Below are positions 7,151 to 13,250 of a DNA stretch of 13,250 bases, one piece after another. Under the pieces are notes generated by a model. That model saw only the letters and a list, made by a program, of their open reading frames with translations, did no database searches and had not been told where the DNA came from. The stretch spans positions 1 to 13,250 of the forward strand of contig CAKRJT010000049.1 in the NCBI GenBank assembly GCA_934351925.1, read 5' to 3'. Each line of letters begins with the position of its first letter. The first letter of the stretch is position 1. Position numbers and translations under genes: made by a program. The stretch is from an uncultured Lachnospiraceae bacterium (GTDB taxonomy: Bacteria > Bacillota > Clostridia > Lachnospirales > Lachnospiraceae).

Positions 7151-7187
7151 TGTCAAAACAGCCCACCGGCGAGAAACGCCGATGGGC
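7151..7187 (-). terminator. GC-rich hairpin after the SPFH operon, terminator or attenuator
   Basis: An 11-bp stem forms from 7177-7187 and 7161-7171 around the loop TTTCT. On the minus strand every pair holds with one U-G wobble. On the plus strand the same position is a C-A mismatch, so the structure was selected in the minus transcript. It is followed by TGTTTTG, a weak T tract. Strong stem plus short tract suggests partial termination before the AraC gene. Confidence 0.65.
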
Positions 7188-7202
7188 CCTTAACCAACCT
7201 TA

Positions 7203-7364
7203 TTATGAATTTTTCTTTGGCGGGTGTAAATCCCATTCCGGGAAGCAGCTTGCAAAGCCCTCAAGGTTCTGCGTAAGCACTACCTTCTCCATTTTCTTCA
7301 TGTCAGGGTCAATGTCTCCGAACATTGCCTCCAGCTCATCAAATTCATTATTTGTTGAATCCAT
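7203..7364 (-). CDS. Small acidic protein, last gene of the SPFH operon
   Basis: This 53-aa protein is too short for most gene callers. It begins MDSTNNEFDELEAMFG and ends with a short Trp/Pro segment, FPEWDLHPPKK (41-51). A perfect AGGAGG (7372-7377) lies 7 nt before the ATG and overlaps the stop codon of the upstream gene, leaving 11 nt between the genes, so translation is probably coupled. The N-terminal half is acidic (DELEAMFGDIDPD), the middle basic and helical. No signal peptide or membrane segment is present, which points to a soluble partner or regulator of the upstream membrane protein. I recognise no family. The ribosome site, coupling and position before the terminator make it very likely real; the function is unknown. 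Confidence 0.8.
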   Translation of the reverse strand: MDSTNNEFDELEAMFGDIDPDMKKMEKVVLTQNLEGFASCFPEWDLHPPKKNS

Positions 7365-7375
7365 AGCTATACCTC

Positions 7376-9022
7376 CTACGCGATGATATCTCTGACAGGC
7401 TCACTGTCAAATTTCTCGGTAATATTTTTAACCTGAACCCACTCGTTCAGGCAGTCGGAAATATTCTGCTTGCCAAGCTTCGATAGCTCATCATAGTCCT
7501 CATTAATTCGTGCAACCTTGTTTCTGATATCTTTCTGTGCATTGAATTTGCTTATGAGACATACACCAGCCACCACTAAAAGTCCTATTCCGACAGGCAG
7601 TGCAGCAAAGAGCATGGCAACCGCCATCACAGCGGAGATAATCGAGGCAATCAGCCACTTTTTCGGTGTCTTGGTCATGGCATTTTCAATGTCGCGTTCT
7701 CTTCTCTTTTCAATAAAATTGTCAAAATCAGCGCTGAGCTGCACATAATTATCACCGTCAGAGCTTGTCCCTGTCCAACCCTCAACATTTATTGAAATCT
7801 CCTGAGGAAATGCCTCCTTGTTTTCAGTTATGTATGAATTGAAGCCCTTCTTGATGTAATCTCCCAAAAATGAAACTGCCGTCTTTTTCTTAGAAGGAGA
7901 GACATCGTCCGTTCCCTGAACCGCCTTCAGCATCTGCTCAACAAGATTGAGGGTCTTGGCTCTTCTCATATTGTCAGCCTTCTCGATTGCGTTCTTCGCT
8001 AGTGCAGTATCGCCCTCATAATATTTTACAGCCTGATAGTAAGCCTCCTCTTTCCTGAGCGGCTCCTCGTCCTCGTCGTAACGGCTTATCAGATTTATAA
8101 GGTTCTCATCAATGCTCTTCTTGAGAACATCCTGGTCAACATAAGCGTTTACCATACCATCAAAATTCTCAGCAATCGCATCGACCGAGGTTATTCTTCC
8201 AACATAGTCATTAATTCTGTCATACTCGGAAACACACTTCTTGAGCGTCGGGAACTGCCCGCCTATGTCATTGTGGAACCTGTCACAATAGCCCTTCCAG
8301 GACTCCTCCTGTTTCTGCTCGAACTGGCTGCTGCTTCCCCTTATCTCATTAAGCCATCGCGTTATATAGTCATCGCATATATGCTTCTTGTCCGGTCCGA
8401 AAACGCCATTCACATAAGCATCTATATATGTGAATGTACCCTCTGAAAAATTCGCTGCGTCCTGCTTCGAAAAGTACAGTGCCAGCCACTCATAGCAGGC
8501 ATCAGCCCTGTTATTTCTTCGACATATGAGTGCCATTGTGAGTGCCGTTCTCTCCTCATCTCTTTTTACCGCCTCAGCGATAGCACGCTCAGCGAGGTCC
8601 CTGTCGTTTCCAATCCATGCCGACACGGCAACCAGACACGGTGCAAGCCAGTATTTCGGGGTCGACAACATGAGTTCCTCTGATACCCTCGAAATCGTAG
8701 TTTTCTTAACAAGTGCCAAGTCTGTTGCCTGAAGCACTCCGAGCATTGTACCTCTGACAGTTTTATAATCACCAAACTTGCTGTCAATCTCCTGCCGTAC
8801 CCTTACAAGCTCCGTTGTAGCCTGCTGTAATGCAGCTATCTTCTTCTGCTCACGCATAAGCTGTTCAAATCTTGACGCCAGCTCGGAAAGGTTCTTCTGA
8901 ACCTGTGTGATTTCCCTTCCCATTCCGTCAAGCTTCTCGTTTGTCTGGTCCTGAATCCGGGCTAACTGCTCAACCCTGTTTTCCAGCCTACCAAGATCAA
9001 TGTTCACCGACTGTTCTGACAT
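7376..9022 (-). CDS. Coiled-coil protein with C-terminal membrane hairpin, unknown function
   Basis: The product has 548 aa and no family I recognise. Residues about 8-85 form a long predicted coiled coil (heptads such as LGRLENRVEQLARIQ). The middle, about 100-450, is helical and rich in charged residues, with repeat-like stretches around 110-190. Residues about 455-491 hold two hydrophobic segments (WLIASIISAVMAVAMLFAAL and GIGLLVVAGVCLIS) split by a Pro-Val-Gly turn, which looks like a membrane hairpin. A soluble 52-residue tail follows. The protein would therefore sit on the inner face of the membrane with most of its mass in the cytoplasm. GGAGGAGG (9032-9039) precedes the ATG by 9 nt. 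It follows the zinc-ribbon gene by 24 nt and is coupled to the 53-aa gene, as part of the SPFH operon. Confidence 0.85.
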   Translation of the reverse strand: MSEQSVNIDLGRLENRVEQLARIQDQTNEKLDGMGREITQVQKNLSELASRFEQLMREQKKIAALQQATTELVRVRQEIDSKFGDYKTVRGTMLGVLQATDLALVKKTTISRVSEELMLSTPKYWLAPCLVAVSAWIGNDRDLAERAIAEAVKRDEERTALTMALICRRNNRADACYEWLALYFSKQDAANFSEGTFTYIDAYVNGVFGPDKKHICDDYITRWLNEIRGSSSQFEQKQEESWKGYCDRFHNDIGGQFPTLKKCVSEYDRINDYVGRITSVDAIAENFDGMVNAYVDQDVLKKSIDENLINLISRYDEDEEPLRKEEAYYQAVKYYEGDTALAKNAIEKADNMRRAKTLNLVEQMLKAVQGTDDVSPSKKKTAVSFLGDYIKKGFNSYITENKEAFPQEISINVEGWTGTSSDGDNYVQLSADFDNFIEKRRERDIENAMTKTPKKWLIASIISAVMAVAMLFAALPVGIGLLVVAGVCLISKFNAQKDIRNKVARINEDYDELSKLGKQNISDCLNEWVQVKNITEKFDSEPVRDIIA

Positions 9023-9046
9023 GCTCCGTTTCCTCCTCCGGTATTA

Positions 9047-9853
9047 TTATATTTTTGCATCAGTCTCATACTCTCTCTTAATCTTCTCATACGAGCTGAT
9101 GAATTTTTCCCTTAAATCCTGAGATTTCATTTTCTTTATTATTCCACCGACGAGCAAAATAAAATTGTCATAAAAGTACCTCGATCTCGCCTGCAGATAA
9201 AAGGAATTATCGCTGTATGGCGAATCCGGGTTCTGTTTTATAAGCTTTATGAGTGCAAAACAGGTCTTAGGTATATCGCAATGTTCTGCGAGATCCCCAT
9301 ACATCTCACAAAGACTTGGAGTGAAGAAGTTAATCGATGGTCTCTTCATCAAAATATACGGGCAAAGCTTGTCAATAAACCCGCACAACTGCTGTGCGTC
9401 CTCCTCCGACTGCATATTAAGCGCCATCAGCTTAATAATGCTCTCCTCATAATCCGTCATATTGTACGCCGCTGCGATGAAGAGCTTCTGAAGCTCCTCC
9501 ACCTCACTCCCCTCAAGCGCTATGTCATTCACCGTGTCAAAGAAGCGCGATATTGCCCCACTCTTTCTCATCACAATCTCATCATAATATGACATGATAA
9601 ATAATGCAGGCGCATTATCCTGTGAAATATTAAGCACCTCAAGCGCATAATGCTGTGCATTCTCGAACTTTCCCTCAGCAAAAAAATTGATTGCGTTGTC
9701 CTTGCTCAAAAGAACCTTTCCGCTCGCATTCAATGTCGCCCTGGAATAATACTCCTCCTTGCCGCACTGATTACATATCAATACCCTTCTTTTTGAATCA
9801 AAAGTGACATTACTGCTGCCACACCCATTGCATTTTAAACCCGTAAATTCCAC
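9047..9853 (-). CDS. Zinc-ribbon protein with helical (TPR-like) repeats
   Basis: The product has 268 aa. An N-terminal zinc ribbon of the TFIIB-like kind uses C8 and C11 (CNGC) with C27 and C30 (CNQC). It is followed by about 230 residues of helices. The stretch FFAEGKFENAQHYALEVLNI looks like a tetratricopeptide unit. There is no membrane segment. In Bacillus subtilis YdjG, encoded beside the SPFH protein YdjI, an N-terminal zinc ribbon of this kind is also found, so a scaffold role in the same kind of complex is possible; I see no overall similarity. The start is a GTG at 9853, with GGGAG 6 nt ahead. A longer GTG start at 9874 has no ribosome site, and an in-frame stop lies two codons before it. 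A stem-loop precedes the gene. Confidence 0.8.
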   Translation of the reverse strand: MEFTGLKCNGCGSSNVTFDSKRRVLICNQCGKEEYYSRATLNASGKVLLSKDNAINFFAEGKFENAQHYALEVLNISQDNAPALFIMSYYDEIVMRKSGAISRFFDTVNDIALEGSEVEELQKLFIAAAYNMTDYEESIIKLMALNMQSEEDAQQLCGFIDKLCPYILMKRPSINFFTPSLCEMYGDLAEHCDIPKTCFALIKLIKQNPDSPYSDNSFYLQARSRYFYDNFILLVGGIIKKMKSQDLREKFISSYEKIKREYETDAKI

Positions 9854-9884
9854 TTTCTTCTCCCATTCGTACACATATATTTAT

Positions 9885-9925
9885 GATATGAGGTTCAAAA
9901 GGTATTTTGCCCCTCATTTGATATC
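9885..9925 (-). other. Intercistronic stem-loop before the zinc-ribbon gene
   Basis: On the minus strand GATAT and GAGG pair with CCTC and ATATC across a 5-nt bulge. Inside, CAAAA pairs with TTTTG around the tetraloop TACC, giving a nested hairpin of about 41 nt. It lies 31 nt before the chosen GTG start. No T run follows, so it is more likely an RNA processing or translation-tuning element than a terminator. Confidence 0.4.
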
Positions 9926-9958
9926 CTGGAATTGCTCCGTTGTAAAACAGCTCCCGTC

Positions 9959-10648
9959 TTACTTCACAGCGTTTCTCGACTTCCATATCGACTCAAGCCT
10001 GCTCATTTTTCCGTTAAAATCATCTGCTGAACAACCACCGTCAACCAAAGTCTCCAGTTTGTTGAGCTCTAAAAGAAATTCATCCTGAACCTCATAAACC
10101 TTCGGCTGTGTCAGATTTGTACTGTAATCAACGGTCTCCTTGAGCTTTAAAAGCCTCTTTTTCCTGTCCGCGTCACTTATTTTGGCTGCAACCCCGGCAA
10201 TCTTCGCTGAAATATGCTTCACATCCCCGGTCTTTTCCTCAAGTTTCTCCGACAACGTCTCAACATGTGATGCATAATTATTTGTAAATAATCTGTATGA
10301 GACAAACGCAATCAGGAGAATAAAATTAATCACCACCAGAATCAGACGGAACCCGAAATACAATCTGAAAATAAAAACGCTGTTCAGAACGATCGCCGCC
10401 GCAAAATACGCCGCCGTAGCAATAAAGGGCAGTGCATTTATCTCCGTAAGATTTCTGTTATAACTTACCTTCATTTTTAAAATAGAAACCAGAGAAAGTA
10501 CAGCTGCAATGATTCCAAATGCCAATGCAAACCAGAAATTGAATCCAATGAGCTCCGGTTTAACCGTCACAACAATCGCAATACACCAGCCGACAAAAAT
10601 CAAGGCTCCAATGACAAGAATTTTATTAATGCTGTTTTTATCTTTCAT
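9959..10648 (-). CDS. Four-helix membrane protein with soluble C-terminal coil
   Basis: The product has 229 aa. Four hydrophobic segments lie at about 9-28, 36-57, 72-95 and 100-120, in two pairs. A cytoplasmic C-terminal part (about 125-229) is helical and charged, with SEKLEEKTGDVKHISAKIAG as a likely coil. The layout, and the C-terminal pattern of small helices, recall XpaC-like proteins of Firmicutes, which often accompany stress proteins such as TelA; the likeness is weak. The start at 10648 is set by GGGAG (10657-10661) 8 nt ahead; the frame is open to 10681 but would overlap the SPFH gene. It is second in the operon, 14 nt after the SPFH stop, and may anchor that complex in the membrane. 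The function is unknown. Confidence 0.8.
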   Translation of the reverse strand: MKDKNSINKILVIGALIFVGWCIAIVVTVKPELIGFNFWFALAFGIIAAVLSLVSILKMKVSYNRNLTEINALPFIATAAYFAAAIVLNSVFIFRLYFGFRLILVVINFILLIAFVSYRLFTNNYASHVETLSEKLEEKTGDVKHISAKIAGVAAKISDADRKKRLLKLKETVDYSTNLTQPKVYEVQDEFLLELNKLETLVDGGCSADDFNGKMSRLESIWKSRNAVK

Positions 10649-10662
10649 AGTCTTATCTCCCA

Positions 10663-12024
10663 TTATAATTTGGTTCCACATTCAAGACAGAATTTTGCGC
10701 CCGGCGTAACTTCCTTTCCACAGTTAGGACAAACACCCGGTGCAAGCCTTCTTCCACAGTTAAGACAGAACTTCGCTCCCTTGACAATCGGCTCTCCGCA
10801 CGCCGGACATACCTCCTGCTTCTCCATCTTTGCGCCGCACGCCATACAGAACTTCGCACCATTCGGAACAGGCTCACCACATTCAGGACATCTTACACCC
10901 TCTGAGGTTGCTGCCGTCTGCGGCTGGGCCATATTGACACTTCCAATCGTGGACTGTGCCAGATTGCCAAATCCTGCTCCCACGGCAGAGCCTACACCGA
11001 CTCCCATTCCAAGTCCCATGCCGGCTCCTAAGAAATTAGCTGAGCCGCCCTCATTAGCCGCAGCCGCTTCCATGACGCCAAACGATTTCTCCTGCTGATA
11101 TGTATATCCCTCGCGCTCACGCATGCGGGCTCTGGCAGCCGACTCAATATCCATCTTTCTTGCATTTCCCTCTGCCTCGAGCTGTTCTCTCTTTCGCTGA
11201 ATTTTCATCTCATTGATTGCCCTGAGATCTTCGTCCGGCGCATTGATATTATGGAATGAAAAATTGTCAAGCGTGAGACCAAACTCATCGAAATGGTCGA
11301 TAAGCTTGTTATAAATCTTCTCCGAAAAATCCGACAAATGCGTGCTTATCTTCAGAATACCTATACCCTCGTCAACCATGCTCTTGGCAAGCATATCCGG
11401 AACATACTCAAGTATCTTCGCCCTCATAAAGTTTATGAGTTCATTTCTTGTGTAATCTGCCCTTGTGCCGACAACCTTCTGAAGAAACTTCCTCGCCTGG
11501 ACAGCGCTTATCCCTGTGTCCGTCTGCTCTATATGAACCCCGAACAGACCAAATGCCCTGACATGAATATTAATCTCCTCCTCAGGGTCCATCACAACAA
11601 CCGGTGCCTGTGTACCCCATGACAATTCATTCATGTAGGTCGTGTTCACAAAATATACCGTGCTGTGAAACGCTGACTCCCCGCCCGTCAGCGAATGGCT
11701 GATGTTTCTAAAAGGTGCAAACCTGCTGTCTCCGGTTTCAAGCTTAATCTTGCACGGACCATTGAACACTGAAACCTGTGCCTGCCCGCTTCCATCGTCA
11801 TCTGCCGAACTTCCGGCTGATACATTGTTGGTAAACACCGCCATCTGCGAAGGTGCCACAATCAAATATGAGCCATTCGGAAAGTCCTCATACTGGAACT
11901 TATGAACAATAAGCCCCGCCTCCTGGTCACTCTCCGGCTCCCACTTGATAACATCCACGGCAAACGCACCCAATATGCCTTTGTTGTGCTTTTCCTTCGG
12001 ATTTTCGCTCTGAAATAACGCCAT
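10663..12024 (-). CDS. SPFH-domain protein with three zinc ribbons (YdjI-like)
   Basis: The product has 453 aa. An SPFH/Band 7 domain spans about residues 20-265, with the N-terminal pattern seen in the YdjI group (KGILGAFAVDVIKWEP and YLIVAPSQMAVFTNN). A charged helix at about 265-312, a glycine-rich linker (326-356) and three tandem zinc ribbons follow. The ribbon cysteines are C379/C382/C393/C396, C406/C409/C420/C423 and C432/C435/C446/C449, each of the CPxCG...GAKFCxxCG type. There is no membrane segment; family members assemble on membranes through partners. In B. subtilis, YdjI acts with YdjG, YdjH and PspA in membrane stress. Here the first gene of the operon is SPFH, with another zinc-ribbon protein two genes on and no PspA. 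The start at 12024 has AGAGAGG (12033-12039) 8 nt ahead; the longer frame to 12090 covers the leader. Confidence 0.92.
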   Translation of the reverse strand: MALFQSENPKEKHNKGILGAFAVDVIKWEPESDQEAGLIVHKFQYEDFPNGSYLIVAPSQMAVFTNNVSAGSSADDDGSGQAQVSVFNGPCKIKLETGDSRFAPFRNISHSLTGGESAFHSTVYFVNTTYMNELSWGTQAPVVVMDPEEEINIHVRAFGLFGVHIEQTDTGISAVQARKFLQKVVGTRADYTRNELINFMRAKILEYVPDMLAKSMVDEGIGILKISTHLSDFSEKIYNKLIDHFDEFGLTLDNFSFHNINAPDEDLRAINEMKIQRKREQLEAEGNARKMDIESAARARMREREGYTYQQEKSFGVMEAAAANEGGSANFLGAGMGLGMGVGVGSAVGAGFGNLAQSTIGSVNMAQPQTAATSEGVRCPECGEPVPNGAKFCMACGAKMEKQEVCPACGEPIVKGAKFCLNCGRRLAPGVCPNCGKEVTPGAKFCLECGTKL

Positions 12025-12118
12025 ATTCCATACCTCTCTTATGTTTTTTAGCACACGAAATGTATACCCTTCTCCCTGCCGCCAGCTCACGGCACATTTT
12101 CACGAATGCTATGTGATT

Positions 12119-12124
12119 ATTATA
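12119..12124 (-). promoter_or_regulatory. -10 element of the SPFH operon promoter
   Basis: The minus strand reads TATAAT here, a perfect -10, about 95 nt before the SPFH start. No good -35 stands 16-18 bp upstream, which suggests a promoter that depends on an activator. The palindrome at 12174-12185 is centred about 67 bp upstream of the expected transcription start, a usual place for an activator. Confidence 0.5.
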
Positions 12125-12173
12125 CAACGGATATAGGGTAAATGAAAGAAGGAATATATACAAAATATCATTA

Positions 12174-12185
12174 TGTGATATCACA
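12174..12185. promoter_or_regulatory. Perfect palindrome TGTGATATCACA between divergent genes
   Basis: A 12-bp perfect palindrome lies in the spacer between the SPFH operon and the recombinase gene. A second copy of its left half, TATGTGAT, stands at 12110-12117, 62 bp away from the same word at 12172-12179. That is close to six helical turns and next to the SPFH transcription start. The pair looks like sites for one dimeric regulator. The half-site TGTGA recalls the Crp/Fnr group, but the 2-bp centre is shorter than the Crp consensus, so the protein is unknown. Confidence 0.5.
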
Positions 12186-12277
12186 ATATACCCAAGACCG
12201 TGTTTATTCTGCCCTATGTATATTTTTTACACTAATCATGTTATGTTAATCAAAAACTATAAGGAGATATGCACACC

Positions 12278-13231
12278 ATGAATAATATAGCAACACTTAT
12301 CACAGAATACTTAGATTCCTGCCGCACGCAAAAATGTCTGGACGAAAAAACGCTCAAAGCCTATCGGATAGATCTGCGTCAATTCTCGGATTTTTTATCC
12401 GACTCCGCCAGCCTTACAGCCATATCCGACATCACCTCTGCCACTCTTGAAACCTATATAAGCAGGCTTCACTGTGAATACAAGCCCAAAACTGCCAAGC
12501 GCAAAATCGCCTCTTTGAAGGCTCTTTTTCATTACTGTGAATACAAGGATATCATCGAGCGCACTCCTTTTTCCAAGATACAAACCCGTTTCCGCGAACC
12601 AATTATCCTCCCAAAGACAATACCTCTGCACACCGTCGAAACCTTTCTCTCCATCATTTACAACCAGCAGGCAAACGCGAACACTGCCTACCAACGCCGA
12701 AATGCGCTCCGCGATGCCGCCGTAATCGAGCTCCTGTTCTCCTCCGGCATAAGAATAAGCGAGCTTTGCAGCCTGAAAAACGAGAATGTAGACCTCATCG
12801 ACGGAACCATACTCATATACGGCAAAGGCGACAAGGAACGCTATATCCAGCTTGCCTCCGACGACGTTATCCACATTCTCATGGAATACCGCCGCAGTTT
12901 TTCCACCGAAATCTCCTCCTCCACACACTTTTTTGTGAACCAGTCCGGCTCTCCCCTGTCCGACCAGTCCGTGCGCCGCATGATAAACAAATATTGCACC
13001 CTCGCCGCCATCGACCTGCACATCACCCCGCACATGTTCCGCCATACCTTCGCCACCAGCCTCCTCGAAGCCGACGTCGATATCCGCTACATTCAGGAGA
13101 TGCTCGGCCACAGCTCAATAAACACCACACAAATTTATACACATGTCGCAGTGGCTAAACAGAGGGATATATTGAGAAATAAGCACCCTAGGAAGGAGTT
13201 CAGGGTGGAAATAGAGGAAAGTGATGGATAA
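12278..13231 (+). CDS. XerD-like tyrosine site-specific recombinase
   Basis: The enzyme is predicted to cut and rejoin DNA through a 3'-phosphotyrosine link. The 317 aa comprise a SAM-like core-binding domain (about 1-105) and a catalytic domain. All active-site residues are present: R159 (SGIRISEL), K183 (GKGDKER), H252 and R255 (HMFRHT), H278 (LGHSS) and the nucleophile Y287 (IYTH). Spacing and length fit XerC/XerD. AAGGAG (12261-12266) is 11 nt before the chosen ATG; the ATG at 12269 is only 2 nt from it. The gene could be a housekeeping recombinase, an invertase or a mobile-element integrase. No tRNA, att repeat or long inverted repeat is seen nearby. Its end overlaps the next gene by 8 nt. 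Confidence 0.9.
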   Translation: MNNIATLITEYLDSCRTQKCLDEKTLKAYRIDLRQFSDFLSDSASLTAISDITSATLETYISRLHCEYKPKTAKRKIASLKALFHYCEYKDIIERTPFSKIQTRFREPIILPKTIPLHTVETFLSIIYNQQANANTAYQRRNALRDAAVIELLFSSGIRISELCSLKNENVDLIDGTILIYGKGDKERYIQLASDDVIHILMEYRRSFSTEISSSTHFFVNQSGSPLSDQSVRRMINKYCTLAAIDLHITPHMFRHTFATSLLEADVDIRYIQEMLGHSSINTTQIYTHVAVAKQRDILRNKHPRKEFRVEIEESDG

Positions 13232-13250
13232 TAAAGAGTTATCGGGCAAA
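13224..13250 (+). CDS. Start of a further gene, cut by the window edge
   Basis: An ATG at 13224 opens a frame (MDNKELSGK) that runs off the window. It overlaps the recombinase stop by 8 nt, and GAGG (13214-13217) lies 6 nt ahead, so it would be translationally coupled. Only nine residues are visible, and no function can be given. A second recombinase or an accessory factor of the same element would be typical in this position. Confidence 0.5.

Noticed and set aside
7128..7156. Promoter for the AraC gene based on a perfect TTGACA at 7151-7156
   Set aside because: At 17 bp the -10 would be TATTGG and would overlap the ribosome site, so the transcript would lack it. Other -10 choices give a 14-bp spacer.
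12395..13111. 238-aa open frame on the minus strand opposite the recombinase
   Set aside because: It lies wholly antisense to a recombinase with all catalytic residues. It is glycine- and valine-rich, as expected from the complement of a GC-rich third-position gene, and has no family features.

Overview
The window reads as chromosomal DNA of an anaerobic Clostridia, most likely a Lachnospiraceae (Butyrivibrio/Roseburia-like). The basis is moderate GC, strong AGGAGG-type ribosome sites, Firmicutes-type intrinsic terminators and the protein families present. The assignment to a family is inference. No rRNA, tRNA, CRISPR array or insertion sequence is visible.

Layout. (1) 1-2464: a short secreted-type peptide gene (+) faces a large regulator (-) that carries two XRE-type helix-turn-helix domains and TPR-like helical repeats. 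Their stop codons overlap, and the peptide's intrinsic terminator lies inside the regulator's coding sequence. The arrangement resembles an RRNPP-type peptide/receptor pair but with a duplicated receptor. (2) 2467-3855: glmM (-), phosphoglucosamine mutase, for cell-wall precursor supply. (3) 3957-6150: gmd-fcl (-), which convert GDP-mannose to GDP-L-fucose, ending in a strong terminator. (4) 6237-7118: an AraC-family regulator (-). (5) 7151-12124: a five-gene operon (-) made of an SPFH/zinc-ribbon protein, a four-helix membrane protein, a zinc-ribbon/helical-repeat protein, a coiled-coil protein with a C-terminal membrane hairpin, and a 53-aa acidic protein. A GC-rich hairpin follows it. (6) 12278-13231: a XerD-like tyrosine recombinase (+), divergent from the SPFH operon, overlapping the start of a further gene that runs off the window.

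How the parts may work together. gmd and fcl make one activated sugar, and glmM feeds peptidoglycan and amino sugars. The SPFH operon recalls the Bacillus subtilis YdjG/YdjI envelope-stress proteins (zinc ribbon plus SPFH) without PspA, and is probably a membrane-associated assembly of unknown purpose. The peptide/double-receptor locus and the SPFH operon are the two places where an undescribed system is most plausible.

Several start codons were moved inward from the longest reading frame, because a good ribosome site lies just before an internal start. Each entry states this.
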